From: Myxacorys almedinensis A | GTDB taxonomy: Bacteria > Cyanobacteriota > Cyanobacteriia > Leptolyngbyales > Leptolyngbyaceae | Length of the DNA: 64,000 nucleotides | NCBI RefSeq assembly: GCF_010091945.1 | Contig: NZ_WVIE01000007.1 | Coordinates: 62,001 to 126,000 of the forward strand | Reading direction: 5' to 3' | Shown: in pieces, positions 48,894 through 58,750 of the stretch | Layout: the number at the start of each line of letters is the position of its first letter | Position numbering within the stretch: position 1 is the first letter of the stretch | The notes under the pieces: generated by a model | Seen by the model: the letters and a program-made list of their open reading frames with translations, nothing else | The model's database searches: none | Told to the model about the DNA's origin: nothing | Position numbers and translations under genes: made by a program

Positions 48894-49301
48894 CAGTGTA
48901 TTTACTAAGTTAGCAAAGAAATTAGGCGCGATTTGTTCCTAAAATTACTGAGATTGCATTGCAGTGCTTGGTTTTGATGTTTGTGTAACATTTGAAACCG
49001 AAGTAAATATTCCCTTTTCAACGCAAAATAGTGCAGATTTTGTAAACTGCCTTTCATTGCTGTTATAGTGCCCATTTGAAGAGGAATTATTCAGTAATTT
49101 TTTAAGTGGATTCACTTAAATTTTTCGCCCAATTTTTGTCGTAAATAAATAAAATCATATCTGCATTTCCAAGGCTATAGGCTTGATAAGACTTAAGTTT
49201 AAATGTTCTAAAAAACACAAGCTAAATTAATCGTTTTACTGAACTTCATCCATAATGAATTGACTGTAGAAAAACCTAAGCATGTCGTGTGGGATATTAC
49301 C
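48894..49301. other. AT-rich divergent intergenic region
   Basis: No gene is seen between the divergent hydrolase and porin genes. It holds the TTTAAGTG/CACTTAAA dyad described separately and otherwise only AT-rich promoter-like sequence. Confidence 0.5.
49101..49120. promoter_or_regulatory. Perfect dyad upstream of the porin gene
   Basis: TTTAAGTG (49101-49108) and CACTTAAA (49113-49120) form a perfect inverted repeat with a 4-base spacer and AT-rich flanks. It lies about 180 bases before the porin start in a divergent region and could be an operator for a dimeric regulator; no regulator is known to me for this exact sequence. Confidence 0.35.
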
Positions 49302-51170
49302 ATGAGCAAGAACCGAGGCAAGGCGATCAAAATGATGGGGCTAGTCTGCCTAACAGCTAGTAGTTTCTCGCTCATACCTTCTGCGAGAACCAGCGCATCT
49401 GAACCGAGTCTATCTATACTGCAAACTGATTTATTCAGTCGCGATCGCACCTTTAATGTGCAAGGGGTTTCTGACATCGAAGAACAGGCTGCGCCAATGG
49501 AGCAAGTGACCTCTGTTTCTCAACTATCTGATGTGCAGCCAACCGATTGGGCATTTCAAGCACTGCAATCACTTGTTGAGCGCTATGGCTGCATTGCAGG
49601 GTATCCAGACCGGACGTTTCGTGGAAATCGGGCGATCACCCGTTACGAATTTGCAGCAGGCTTGAATGCTTGTCTCGATCGGGTGAACGAACTAATCGCA
49701 GCGGCAACGGCTGATCTAGTGCAAAAAGGAGATCTGCTAACTCTCCAAAAATTGCAGGAAGAGTTTTCTGCGGAACTAGCTACTTTGAGAGGGCGAGTGG
49801 ATGTCTTAGAAACTCGGACGATCGCGCTAGAAAAGCAGCAGTTTTCGACTACGACAAAACTAACTGGCGAAGCAATTTTCAGTTTGGCGAGTGCTTCTGG
49901 TGCCTACCCAGGTGGCAATCTAGCTTTTTTCAATAACACAAATCCGGTCAACCAAACTCAACCCACACCAGGGCGAGATGCTGAAGTAGTGTTTAACAAC
50001 CGCGTCCGCCTCAATTTAGTGACCAGTTTCTCAGGTCGAGATCAACTCATTACTGGGCTACAAGCCTACAATTTTGGGGGCGGTCCAAGCAGTGTGTTTA
50101 GGAGCAATAGCGGCAGTCTTGCCGGAACTTTGGGATACGGAGATGTTATCTTTGGCAACGCTAGCAATCTTAGCCTGGCTTACACGCCTCAGTTTCCCAC
50201 CGTCAACCCACAAGACTTTGCCTCAACCGGGAACAACGCCATTAGTCTCTACAAACTGCTGTACATTTTTCCAGTTGTCAACAAACTGACGGCATTTGTT
50301 GGAACAAACGCAGAAGTATCGGATGCGTTTCCGGCTATTCTCCCGTTTGCTGGGGAAGGGCAAGGAGCAGTTTCTCGCTTTGGTAGTCTTCCGGTCTCGC
50401 AGCGAGTTTCATCGGGTACATCGCAGACGGGATTGGCAGCAGCAGCAGGATTGATTTGGAATATTTCAGATACTTTCGATTTTCGGGCACTGTATGGCAA
50501 CGTGACGGCTCCGCTTCCGGGGGATGCAGGCTTTTTTGGCACTCCGCTCGGCGCAGGCGTTTTCAAAGATAGCTACATTCTGTCTAGCCAACTTACGATC
50601 AAACCAAGCCAGAAGCTAGACATTGGTTTGAACTATGCACATAGCCATCACAAGATTAATATTTTGGGCACCGGATTAGCATCTGCTGACTTTGGCACTA
50701 ATTTGTTCAATCCAACAGCAGCAGAACTCACGACGGCCGGTGGCTCAGCGCTGGTTGCGATCGTAGATCAACCGATTCATCTCAATACCTTAGGTGCAAC
50801 AGCCGCGTTCCGCGTTACGCCTTCGGTTACCTTGGCAGGTTCAGCAACCTATATTTTCAGTGAACTTGAAAATGTAGACGCCTCTACCAATTTTTTAAGT
50901 TGGCTTGTTGGGGTGCATTTCAAGGATGCAGTGAGCAAAGGCAGCACAGCAGGACTTTTGTTTGGTAGACCGTTGTCGCGGGTCAGCACCGCAGGAAGAG
51001 CCTTTTCGCCGGAAGACGCAACGCCGTATCAACTTGAAGGATATATTAACTTTCGATTAACCGACAACCTTAGCATTACACCTGGTATCTTTTTTATCTT
51101 CAACCCAGAAGGATTTAGAGACAACCCAACGGTAACGGTTCCTGTAGTGCGAACAACATTCACATTCTAG
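49302..51170 (+). CDS. SLH-domain porin, iron uptake porin type
   Basis: Outer-membrane porin of the cyanobacterial SomA/OprB-like family, 622 residues. After a signal peptide (hydrophobic stretch with MMGLVCLTASSFSLIP) comes an S-layer homology domain (about residues 80-125: DWAFQALQSLVERYGCIAGYPDRTFRGNRAITRYEF), which anchors the protein to the cell wall, then a short coiled coil (about 145-180) and a C-terminal beta-barrel ending in VPVVRTTFTF with a terminal aromatic, as expected for a barrel. The frame opens at 49260 (TTG), but ATG 49302 gives a proper signal peptide. These porins have been linked to iron or small-ion passage. Confidence 0.9.
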   Translation: MSKNRGKAIKMMGLVCLTASSFSLIPSARTSASEPSLSILQTDLFSRDRTFNVQGVSDIEEQAAPMEQVTSVSQLSDVQPTDWAFQALQSLVERYGCIAGYPDRTFRGNRAITRYEFAAGLNACLDRVNELIAAATADLVQKGDLLTLQKLQEEFSAELATLRGRVDVLETRTIALEKQQFSTTTKLTGEAIFSLASASGAYPGGNLAFFNNTNPVNQTQPTPGRDAEVVFNNRVRLNLVTSFSGRDQLITGLQAYNFGGGPSSVFRSNSGSLAGTLGYGDVIFGNASNLSLAYTPQFPTVNPQDFASTGNNAISLYKLLYIFPVVNKLTAFVGTNAEVSDAFPAILPFAGEGQGAVSRFGSLPVSQRVSSGTSQTGLAAAAGLIWNISDTFDFRALYGNVTAPLPGDAGFFGTPLGAGVFKDSYILSSQLTIKPSQKLDIGLNYAHSHHKINILGTGLASADFGTNLFNPTAAELTTAGGSALVAIVDQPIHLNTLGATAAFRVTPSVTLAGSATYIFSELENVDASTNFLSWLVGVHFKDAVSKGSTAGLLFGRPLSRVSTAGRAFSPEDATPYQLEGYINFRLTDNLSITPGIFFIFNPEGFRDNPTVTVPVVRTTFTF

Positions 51171-51208
51171 GCTCGCACTTTAGCACGCCTATGGCTTAGC
51201 GCTAACAT

Positions 51209-51238
51209 ACCTATTGCTAAAGCGGTTGAACAATAGGT
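51209..51238 (+). terminator. Hairpin after the porin gene
   Basis: ACCTATTG (51209-51216) pairs perfectly with CAATAGGT (51231-51238) across a 14-base loop. There is no T run, so it is a weak terminator candidate between convergent genes. Confidence 0.35.
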
Positions 51239-51371
51239 GAGTTGACCAAGCGCTGAGAAATTGCTAGAGAGGGTTCAAATCAATTCAAATAACGAACGGT
51301 GCAGAGAAACCTACAGCCTTAGTAGCTTTGCCTACACCGTTTGTCTTTCCATGTTATTAGCAGTCTTTCTA

Positions 51372-52532
51372 CTAATGATGGTGATGATGTCCACCGTGAT
51401 CGTGAGAGTGATCATGATGCTTGTGAGAATGAGCCACAGCCAGCGCAGGATTCACGGCAACGGCGTGTTCAGATAGAAGAGCTTCGATTTGGGGATGCGC
51501 CCAATCTGCCGTCATCTTCAGAAATTCTGGATTGTCGTTGACACAGGGCATCTGAATATAGGTGAGACTTGGATGCTTGCGACGCAGCCCATGAATGATG
51601 TGGTCTACATCTAGCAAGGTCTCATGGTTTTCGGTAGCAAAGCCAATCGGCATAAAGATCAGCGCTTTTGCTCCCAATTCGATCAAATTTTTGGCGGCAA
51701 GGTCGGCGTTGGGTTGAGTCCAGTCGATCAGCGGTGTTTGGTGATTGAGCCAACCAACTGAGATTAGAGGATAGCGATAGATCAAGCGATCGCGCACCTG
51801 ATCGTATAGCGCCTGACTTTCGGTGATGCCCGATGTAAAGCCTTTAGCCTTGTGCGGACAGCCGTGATTCATCAAAACAATACCAATTTCAGAGGGTAGA
51901 TACGCTTGAGCAAGCTTCTCTTGAATCTGGTCTTCGACGAGCTTTGCCATCAAATCGAGATATTCAGGCTTGTCAAAAAACGAGGGGATATAACGTGTGC
52001 CTTTCAGCCAATGGGCTTCTCCCTCATCGGCTAATTCTGCTAGAGCTTTGTTCACCTGCTCAACTGCGATGCCGCTAGTGAAGATCGAATCCACCACAAG
52101 CAATGGATAAATCAGCAGCTTATCAAACCCTTGAGCTTTGATTTCAGTTAACACTTGATTGGGCAAGAACGGCTTACAGAAGTTAAACGCTTTGAAGACT
52201 TGGACGCGATCGCCCCACTTTTCTTGCAGCGTTTTCTCGACCCCTGCCCGTTGCTGCTCAAAAATGGCGTTGTGCGGCGAGATAAAATGATCGTGCTGAT
52301 GGCTCCATTCATGGAGATCGAACATGGCCAGAAGCTTTGCCAAAGGAGGATAAATCCAAGTTGGAACCGGAGCAAACTTGGCAGTGAGCAGGTTGAGGGC
52401 TTGCTCGTTGTAGTTGGCAAAATCTTCGTAGCTTTCAACTTCGCCATAGCCCATCAGCAGAACGGCAACTCGCTCCGTTCCATTTGAAGCACTCTTATCC
52501 GATTGATGCAGTTTTTCAGGCGTTGCAACCAC
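51372..52532 (-). CDS. Ferrochelatase-family protein with histidine-rich tail
   Basis: A 386-residue chelatase-like protein. The N-terminal half (VAVLLMGYGEVESYEDFANY) and the later LLIYPLLVVDSIFTSGIAVEQ and GIVLMNHGCPHKAKG, plus MPIGFATENHETLLDVDHI, fit the class II chelatase/ferrochelatase superfamily. It lacks the C-terminal Hlip membrane segment of the usual cyanobacterial HemH. Instead it ends in a run of about 20 residues dominated by His and Asp (HSHKHHDHSHDHGG then five His), a likely metal reservoir. It may insert Fe, Co or Ni into a tetrapyrrole or deliver metal; I cannot tell which. Confidence 0.78.
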   Translation of the reverse strand: MVATPEKLHQSDKSASNGTERVAVLLMGYGEVESYEDFANYNEQALNLLTAKFAPVPTWIYPPLAKLLAMFDLHEWSHQHDHFISPHNAIFEQQRAGVEKTLQEKWGDRVQVFKAFNFCKPFLPNQVLTEIKAQGFDKLLIYPLLVVDSIFTSGIAVEQVNKALAELADEGEAHWLKGTRYIPSFFDKPEYLDLMAKLVEDQIQEKLAQAYLPSEIGIVLMNHGCPHKAKGFTSGITESQALYDQVRDRLIYRYPLISVGWLNHQTPLIDWTQPNADLAAKNLIELGAKALIFMPIGFATENHETLLDVDHIIHGLRRKHPSLTYIQMPCVNDNPEFLKMTADWAHPQIEALLSEHAVAVNPALAVAHSHKHHDHSHDHGGHHHHH

Positions 52533-52738
52533 GTCGCTTTCCTCGCTTTCTTATCGCTGATATGACTCCGCAGCACTTTTTGATGGCGGTTTACAGAGTC
52601 GTCCGTTTACCAGGCTAACATCCCCTACCGGGGGATGGAATAGAGAAAAATTCTTTTGTTATTAAAATATGTCTAGAGAAAGATGGGAGTAGGAGAGAAC
52701 GGACGCCTGCGGCAACCCAGCACAAGGAGGAATGAGGG

Positions 52739-53296
52739 ATGAAAATTATCGTGTGTCCAGGAATGCATTCGCCGAGGTTGACTGACACGTTTATCGCAGG
52801 GCTAGACCGACCTGAACAAACGTTCGTAATCTTTCCGAGCGATCGGCTTCCGGTCTATTCTCCCCATCATATTTTAGAATTTCTTCAGCCTCATCTTTCT
52901 CAGGGGCTACCCCTGCTTTGGATTGGGTTTAGTGCAGGAGTGGTGGGTGCGATCGCGGCGGCTACCCAATGGCAAACTCAAGGCGGGATCACTCGGTCGC
53001 TCATCGCGATCGATGGGTGGGGCGTCCCTTTGTACGGCAATTTTCCGATCTATCGCCTCAGTCACGATTACTTTACGCATTGGAGTTCGGCTCTGTTGGG
53101 TAGGGGATCGGAGAGCTTTTATGCTGATCCCCCTGTGGAGCATCTCGATCTGTGGCGTTCCCCTAACACTATTGCAGGGTATTGGATTGCGTCTCCTTCT
53201 GATCCATCTGATATGAATAGAGATAGTTTATCGACCTGTTCATCGACCACGGCGGCTGCGTTTGTAGCAACTTTGATTGACCGCTACACCGACTAA
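52739..53296 (+). CDS. Alpha/beta-hydrolase-like protein
   Basis: A 185-residue protein starting MKIIVCPGMHSPRLTDTFI. The GFSAG motif near residue 63 in PLLWIGFSAGVVGAIAAA is a typical nucleophile elbow, and the overall pattern fits a compact alpha/beta hydrolase. A catalytic acid or histidine is not clear; candidates are the His in SHDYFTHW. AAGGAGG a few bases upstream supports the ATG. A single gene before ilvB; function unknown. Confidence 0.7.
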   Translation: MKIIVCPGMHSPRLTDTFIAGLDRPEQTFVIFPSDRLPVYSPHHILEFLQPHLSQGLPLLWIGFSAGVVGAIAAATQWQTQGGITRSLIAIDGWGVPLYGNFPIYRLSHDYFTHWSSALLGRGSESFYADPPVEHLDLWRSPNTIAGYWIASPSDPSDMNRDSLSTCSSTTAAAFVATLIDRYTD

Positions 53297-53597
53297 ACGC
53301 CACAGTAAACGCCACAGTAAAATTTCGTGATTTCAATCCACAAAGCGCCCAAACATTAAACGCATTTTACAACCTGTGATTTAGTCAACATTTGCTAACG
53401 CGATCGCACGATCATTGCAGCCGCCTACATACAACCCTTTCCGCGATCTGTTGACCAAAACGGCGCATCTTTTTCAGGTTTCTCTTTACCATATCCCTCG
53501 ACAGAATTCGTAATCAGCACTACACTAAATTTCTATCTAAGTGCATCTTTAGATACAAAAATCTTCTATCTTCAATAGCTTTGGTGAGGTTCTCCCA
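53297..53597. other. Upstream region of ilvB
   Basis: No gene is seen. TAAACGCCACAG is directly duplicated at 53294-53305 and 53306-53317. I see no clear leader peptide or attenuator. Confidence 0.4.
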
Positions 53598-55436
53598 GTG
53601 CAGTTGCAGCAACGATCGACGGTTCAACGGGTAACGGGTGCTTTCGCATTAATGGACAGTTTGCGGCGGCATGGCGTCAAGCATATTTTTGGGTATCCTG
53701 GTGGGGCAATTCTACCGATTTACGATGAGGTGTATCGCTCAGAAGCCGCAGGATTTGTGAAGCATATCCTCGTGCGTCACGAACAGGGCGCAGCCCATGC
53801 CGCCGATGGTTATGCGCGGGCAACCGGAGAAGTGGGAGTCTGCTTTGCAACGTCTGGTCCGGGTGCAACGAATCTGGTGACAGGAATCGCCACGGCTCAT
53901 ATGGATTCGATCCCGATGGTGATTATTACTGGACAGGTGCCCCGCAAGGCGATCGGCAGTGACGCCTTTCAGGAAACAGATATTTACGGCATTACGTTGC
54001 CCATCGTAAAGCACTCCTATGTGGTGCGCGACGGTCGAGACATGGCAAGAATTGTCGCGGAAGCCTTTTACATTGCTAAGACCGGCAGACCAGGACCTGT
54101 CCTCATTGATATTCCCAAGGATGTTGGGGTCGAAGCGATCGATTATGTTCCCGTCGAGCCGGGATCGGTGCGGTTGCCGGGATATCGTCCGACAGTGAAG
54201 GGAAATCCGCGGCAGATCGGACAAGCTCTAAAGCTGATTCGCCAGTCGGAGCGCCCCTTGCTGTATGTGGGCGGCGGCGCGATCTCGGCGGGTGCCCATG
54301 CCGAAGTGAAGGAATTAGCCGAGCGGTTTGGGCTGCCAGTCACAACAACGCTGATGGGTATCGGCGCGTTTGATGAGCATCATCCCCTCGCGGTTGGAAT
54401 GCTGGGAATGCATGGCACCGCTTACGCGAATTTTGCCGTAACAGAGTGCGATTTGTTGATTGCTGTCGGGGCGCGGTTTGACGATCGCGTGACGGGCAAA
54501 CTGTCGGAGTTTGCCTCCCGTGCCAAAGTGATTCACATTGACATCGATCCGGCTGAAGTTGCCAAAGTGCGCGCTCCGGATGTGCCGATCGTAGGAGATG
54601 TTCGCCAAGTGCTCAGCGATCTGCTAGAGCGAAGCAAAGATGAAGGCGATCCGACCAATCCAGACCTGACCAAAGCATGGTTGGCGCGGATCGACACTTG
54701 GCGCACCGATTATCCCCTCGAAGCGCCGCAGTATCACGGTGTGCTATCGCCTCAAGAAGTGATTGCAGAGGTCGGGCGGCAAGCCCCTAACGCCTACTAC
54801 ACAACGGATGTGGGTCAGCATCAAATGTGGGCGGCTCAGTTTCTAAAAAATGGACCGCGCCGATGGATTTCGAGCGCTGGGCTGGGAACCATGGGGTTTG
54901 GTCTGCCAGCAGCAATGGGCGCAAAAGTGGCGGTTCCAGATGAAGAAGTAATTTGTATTAGTGGGGATGCGAGTTTTCAGATGAACTTGCAGGAGCTAGG
55001 AACCCTGGCGCAGCACGGCATTCATGTGAAAACCATGATTATTAACAATGGTTGGCAAGGCATGGTGCGCCAATGGCAGGAAGCGTTTTATGATGAGCGC
55101 TATTCATCCTCGAATATGCAGGTCGGAGCGCCTGATTTTGTGAAGCTCGCCGATGCCTATGGCGTCAAGGGGATGCTGGTTGAGTCGCGGGATGAGCTAA
55201 GCCACGCGATCGCACAGATGTTGGCGCATGAGGGTCCTGTGTTGATGGATGTGCGCGTTAAAAAAGATGAGAACTGCTATCCGATGGTGCCGTCGGGGGC
55301 GAGTAATGCTCAGATGATTGGGTTGCAGTCGCGTCCAAAGTTAGACCAAGCGGCGGAGCTTGTGTATTGCAGTCATTGCGGGGCGAAGAATGTTTCGACC
55401 CACAAGTTTTGTCCTGAATGCGGGACGAAAAGCTAG
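53598..55436 (+). CDS. ilvB: Acetolactate synthase large subunit with C-terminal zinc ribbon
   Basis: Thiamine-diphosphate enzyme of branched-chain amino acid synthesis, biosynthetic type. The 612-residue protein shows [15 protein letters not shown], the catalytic Glu in [18 protein letters not shown], and the ThDP-Mg motif [17 protein letters not shown]...NNG. After the normal end (about residue 580) it continues with [19 protein letters not shown], a four-cysteine zinc ribbon. Translation starts at GTG with GAGG upstream. The regulatory ilvN subunit is not adjacent. Confidence 0.93.
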   Translation: MQLQQRSTVQRVTGAFALMDSLRRHGVKHIFGYPGGAILPIYDEVYRSEAAGFVKHILVRHEQGAAHAADGYARATGEVGVCFATSGPGATNLVTGIATAHMDSIPMVIITGQVPRKAIGSDAFQETDIYGITLPIVKHSYVVRDGRDMARIVAEAFYIAKTGRPGPVLIDIPKDVGVEAIDYVPVEPGSVRLPGYRPTVKGNPRQIGQALKLIRQSERPLLYVGGGAISAGAHAEVKELAERFGLPVTTTLMGIGAFDEHHPLAVGMLGMHGTAYANFAVTECDLLIAVGARFDDRVTGKLSEFASRAKVIHIDIDPAEVAKVRAPDVPIVGDVRQVLSDLLERSKDEGDPTNPDLTKAWLARIDTWRTDYPLEAPQYHGVLSPQEVIAEVGRQAPNAYYTTDVGQHQMWAAQFLKNGPRRWISSAGLGTMGFGLPAAMGAKVAVPDEEVICISGDASFQMNLQELGTLAQHGIHVKTMIINNGWQGMVRQWQEAFYDERYSSSNMQVGAPDFVKLADAYGVKGMLVESRDELSHAIAQMLAHEGPVLMDVRVKKDENCYPMVPSGASNAQMIGLQSRPKLDQAAELVYCSHCGAKNVSTHKFCPECGTKS

Positions 55437-55443
55437 AGGGTGT

Positions 55444-55473
55444 TATGCACTTTGAAACTATGCACTTTGAAAC
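55444..55473. repeat. 15-bp tandem duplication
   Basis: TATGCACTTTGAAAC occurs twice head to tail (55444-55458 and 55459-55473), directly after ilvB and overlapping the end of the IS5 remnant. Confidence 0.9.
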
Positions 55474-55639
55474 TTGATTTCAATAAACTGTTTCACCATC
55501 AACATCACAAAGGCAAGCAGATAAAACCTAGCTAACGTCTCTGCCAACCGCTCCTAGTCTCGCGCTCATCGCCGAAATCTAGACATCCAACCAAAACTGC
55601 GTTCTACCACTTAGCGACGCGGCAACAAGACGAAGCCCT
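55458..55639 (-). pseudogene. IS5-family transposase 3' remnant
   Basis: Read on the minus strand in one frame, the region gives GFVLLPRR-stop-VVERSFGWMSRFRR-stop-ARD-stop-ERLAETLARFYLLAFVMLMVKQFIEI, which is the C-terminal end of an IS5-group DDE transposase with three nonsense codons. Only this end is recognisable and no terminal repeats are visible. It is an old fragment. Confidence 0.8.
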
Positions 55640-56019
55640 TTCTTGCTTATGGGAGTCTCACCCACAAATTGCTGCTAAATCCAAAAGTTTGCGATTGGAA
55701 TTGAGGAAAGCGAACTGTGTTGCTCAGAATGATTTCGATACCGCTTCTCCCATTGATACCGCACTCAGGGCAGAACTGCGATCGATTGAGATAAATGGTA
55801 ATGAAAGCCAATGCTAGCAAGGGAATCCGCTTTCAGACTTGAACCCAAAAACGGGAAGTAGACTTGCTCTCGTTAGATTTGTATCTCAATCTTTATCTCA
55901 ATCCGTGCCTGAAACTGAGCAAACATGTGCGCTCAAGTTAGAGTTAGCTTCGGCGCGAAACGAGCTAAGCAAGGGCTGAAACCCGCATCAAATCGCCGAA
56001 ACCGTTACTCTGATTAGAA
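55640..56019. other. Intergenic region between IS5 remnant and tRNA-Thr
   Basis: No gene is seen. Part may be further decayed IS5 sequence, but I cannot follow the homology beyond about 55640. Confidence 0.4.
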
Positions 56020-56091
56020 AGCCGATGGTGGGATTTGAACCCACGACCGCTCGATTACGAATCGAGTGCTCTACCACTGAGCCACATCGGC
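56020..56091 (-). tRNA. tRNA-Thr (anticodon CGT)
   Basis: The minus strand folds as a complete cloverleaf: acceptor GCCGATG/CATCGGC, D arm GCTC-AGTGGTA-GAGC, anticodon arm CTCGA-TTCGTAA-TCGAG, and T arm GTGGG-TTCAAAT-CCCAC. The loop TTCGTAA gives anticodon CGT, which reads ACG (threonine). There is no encoded CCA next to the acceptor. Confidence 0.97.
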
Positions 56092-56194
56092 ACATATAAC
56101 AATTAGTAAGTATAGCAGGCTTCAGCCAAAGGGTTATGCAAATTTCTCACACAACAAGGTTGAGTAATTCATGGCACGATCGAGCTAGTCTTAC

Positions 56195-56476
56195 ATGTTC
56201 TCGAAACCCATGACCGAACGTTCTAAACGCTTGAAAACCCAAGACCCAGAGCAATATGCCCGCCTTGTTGCAGAATCCAAAGCTCCCTATCGAGGGCTAA
56301 GAAAGTTTATTTATAGCGGAGTTGGGGCTTCGGGTGCGATCGGGGCTTTTGTCTTTCTGACGCAAATTTTGGCAGGTCGAGATGTCGCCGTTGCCCTGCC
56401 CAATCTGGCGCTACAAGTCGGGCTTGTTGCCCTCATGGTTTGGCTGTTTCGATGGGAAAATCGCACGAAACGATGA
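56195..56476 (+). CDS. DUF3493 family small membrane protein
   Basis: A 93-residue protein matching the DUF3493 family (related to plant LPA1-like photosystem II proteins). The pattern KAPYRGLRKFIYSGVGASGAIGAFVFL is typical, with two transmembrane segments (about residues 42-60 and 68-85) and a basic tail. ATG 56210 (MTERSKRL) is an alternative start. It is probably a thylakoid or plasma membrane protein; function not established. Confidence 0.82.
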   Translation: MFSKPMTERSKRLKTQDPEQYARLVAESKAPYRGLRKFIYSGVGASGAIGAFVFLTQILAGRDVAVALPNLALQVGLVALMVWLFRWENRTKR

Positions 56477-56884
56477 AGCGCGATCGCACTAAAACCAGGG
56501 TGCACGAAACGCCCAAGAGATTGGATAACACCAACTCAACTTGTAGATGCGACCCCGGCTGACTCCTCCCCATCGGGGCAAGAAGGTGCCATAGACGGTG
56601 GGGTTATCTGTAGCCATTGCCATTTCAATTGGTCACTAGGCTTCTTGCAAACGTGGAGTGGCAACGATGGGTAACCGATGGCGCGGATGAGCAGAGGGTT
56701 TTGGGGCAAAGTCTCCTCCGTTCTATCAGTTCCATCCGCTACCCTATCCGCTGCCAACGGATTTAGGCAAGAAGCCTTACTCTAGCCCTCTCTCAAAATA
56801 GAAGGGTTAAAGAGGGCTTCGACCCGCTTTGCGAGGAGGGCAATTCGTAAATTCATAACGCTACTCAGCAAACCGCTAAATCGG
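56477..56884. other. Intergenic region, nothing assigned
   Basis: A minus-strand ORF at 56536-56757 has an unconvincing low-complexity composition and I do not call it. I see no tRNA. The region may be remnant DNA. Confidence 0.4.
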
Positions 56885-58516
56885 TTATCTACCCCCCACA
56901 ATGTAGGGCGACGGAATTGCTTGAGCCTGACCCGCATTCACAAGCGACTGGTAGATAAAGGCAGCAACTTCCCCCCGAGTTGCTTCACGATTTGGGTTGA
57001 GTTGCCCTACTGCGGGATAGTTGACAACCACTTGTTTTTGAGTTGCAGAGGCAACGAGGCTATTGGCATAAGCAGGAATCGCCGTTGCATCTTGGTACTT
57101 CGACAAAATTGAGACATCGCCTGCACCATACTCTAGACCATTTGCCAACGCAACTAAAACCTGCACTCTGGGGATTTTCTGCTCTGGTCTAAAGGTGCCA
57201 CCGGGATACCCTGACACAAAGCCACCTTTTGCTGCCGTTTGAATGGCGTCATACGCCCAGTGGCGTTGAGCCACATCTGAAAAAGTGATGCCAGGTTTTT
57301 TGGCAGGAGGGGAGAATGCCTTGAGAACGATCGCCGCAAATTGGGCACGCGTCACGGGTTCATTAGGCTTAAACGTACCGTCTGGGAAGCCCGAAATGAC
57401 GTTTTTAGCTGCCAGTGCTTGAATATAAGTTTGCGCCCAGTGCCCTTGAACATCGGTAAATGCGACATTTCCACCAGCAACAAAGTCAATTTTCCCAGCA
57501 ATCTTTTTCGGATCGATATTATTCCCGATCGCAACTATTGTCCCGCTTGTTGCGTTGTTCACGTCATACTTAACATTATTGCGAACAATGTTGTTTCCAA
57601 CATCATCTCGTGTGCCTAAATTGGGTTGTGCGCTGCTAGTAACAACGATTCCGTTTTCTTTGTTTTCAGTAATCGTATTGTTGCGAAGAACGGGACGAGA
57701 CGTATCGCTAACAAAGAGCCCAGATTGGTTTTGAGTAATTTGGTTGTTGGTTAGCGTGGGCGTTGCACTGCCTCCGATCGCAAGTCCAAATCCTGTATCA
57801 AAAAATACGCTATTTCTGATTTCACCTCGTGCTGTCTTCGCGATAGAAATTCCATTCCCCTGATTTTTGGTGAACATAGAATCAGTAATGATCGGATTTG
57901 CAGTTCCGGTAATGAAAATACCTTCTCGCAAGCTGTTGGCAAACGTGCTATTGACAATCAAAGGATTTGTATCTTCGATCCAAACACCTGTGCCACGGGA
58001 TGCCGGATTGGTTACACTAATGCCGCGCAGTTCACTGCCTTGAGACGCCAAAATAGTGACGTTTTGCCCAGCAAAGGTTTTGCTAATAATGCCGCCACTG
58101 CCTCTGATAACAGTACTTTGCCCTTTACTAGCTTCGTCGCCTCGAACAATAATACCGGGCTTGAGAATCAGCGGAAACTGTTCCCCATTTTCTTGAATAT
58201 AATTTCCTGGAGCCAGTTGAATCACCGAGCCTGCGGCAGCTTGTTGCAGAGCAAAGGATAGGGTGCGGTAAGGAGCCGCCTCAGTTTTGCCAGCGCTCGG
58301 CTGATCATTTCCACTGGTAGGATTGACGTAAATAACGGAGGTAGCAACGGTGGGAGATGAGGGAGTTGGAGTCGGCGGATTGATTTGCGCGAGTACGGCG
58401 CTGTGCCCGGCAAACCCAGTGAGGGCAGCCAGTCCAATGCCAGATGAGATGAGAGCCGCTCGTAAAAACGTCGGAAATTGCGAAGAGAGGTTAGTGGGGT
58501 TGCCCTGACATGCCAT
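56885..58516 (-). CDS. DUF1565 beta-helix protein with SLH domains
   Basis: An exported 543-residue cell-surface protein. After a signal-like hydrophobic stretch (about residues 19-43) and a proline/serine/threonine linker, residues about 60-340 form a right-handed beta-helix of the DUF1565/NosD type, with repeated units such as NPLIVNSTF, NPIITDSMF and RPVLRNNTI. Three S-layer homology repeats follow (about 350-400, 410-460, 475-530; e.g. FTDVQGHWAQTYIQAL, FPDGTFKPNEPVTRAQF), which bind cell wall polymers. Beta-helix domains often bind or cleave polysaccharide. Confidence 0.9.
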   Translation of the reverse strand: MACQGNPTNLSSQFPTFLRAALISSGIGLAALTGFAGHSAVLAQINPPTPTPSSPTVATSVIYVNPTSGNDQPSAGKTEAAPYRTLSFALQQAAAGSVIQLAPGNYIQENGEQFPLILKPGIIVRGDEASKGQSTVIRGSGGIISKTFAGQNVTILASQGSELRGISVTNPASRGTGVWIEDTNPLIVNSTFANSLREGIFITGTANPIITDSMFTKNQGNGISIAKTARGEIRNSVFFDTGFGLAIGGSATPTLTNNQITQNQSGLFVSDTSRPVLRNNTITENKENGIVVTSSAQPNLGTRDDVGNNIVRNNVKYDVNNATSGTIVAIGNNIDPKKIAGKIDFVAGGNVAFTDVQGHWAQTYIQALAAKNVISGFPDGTFKPNEPVTRAQFAAIVLKAFSPPAKKPGITFSDVAQRHWAYDAIQTAAKGGFVSGYPGGTFRPEQKIPRVQVLVALANGLEYGAGDVSILSKYQDATAIPAYANSLVASATQKQVVVNYPAVGQLNPNREATRGEVAAFIYQSLVNAGQAQAIPSPYIVGGR

Positions 58517-58750
58517 AACTTTTTACACGTAAACGATGATGTGGGATCAGTGAAGTCTTGCACCTGTGGAGGATGACAAACTCAAAGTGTTTTGGGTTCC
58601 CTCCTGTCGGTTAGAAATATACACAAGTTGACCGAATCTGGTGCATTTGAAGTAGGAAATCTTTAAAGTCTCCTTAGGCGGATTTACTGGGTTGTATTTA
58701 CTTAGAGCGCATTCTTGCCGCTTTATCCTCTTACTTACGATCGCATCTCT

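Noticed and set aside
56536-56757. Minus-strand ORF of 73 codons in the gap after DUF3493
   Set aside because: No ribosome site, no recognisable pattern; treated as non-coding.
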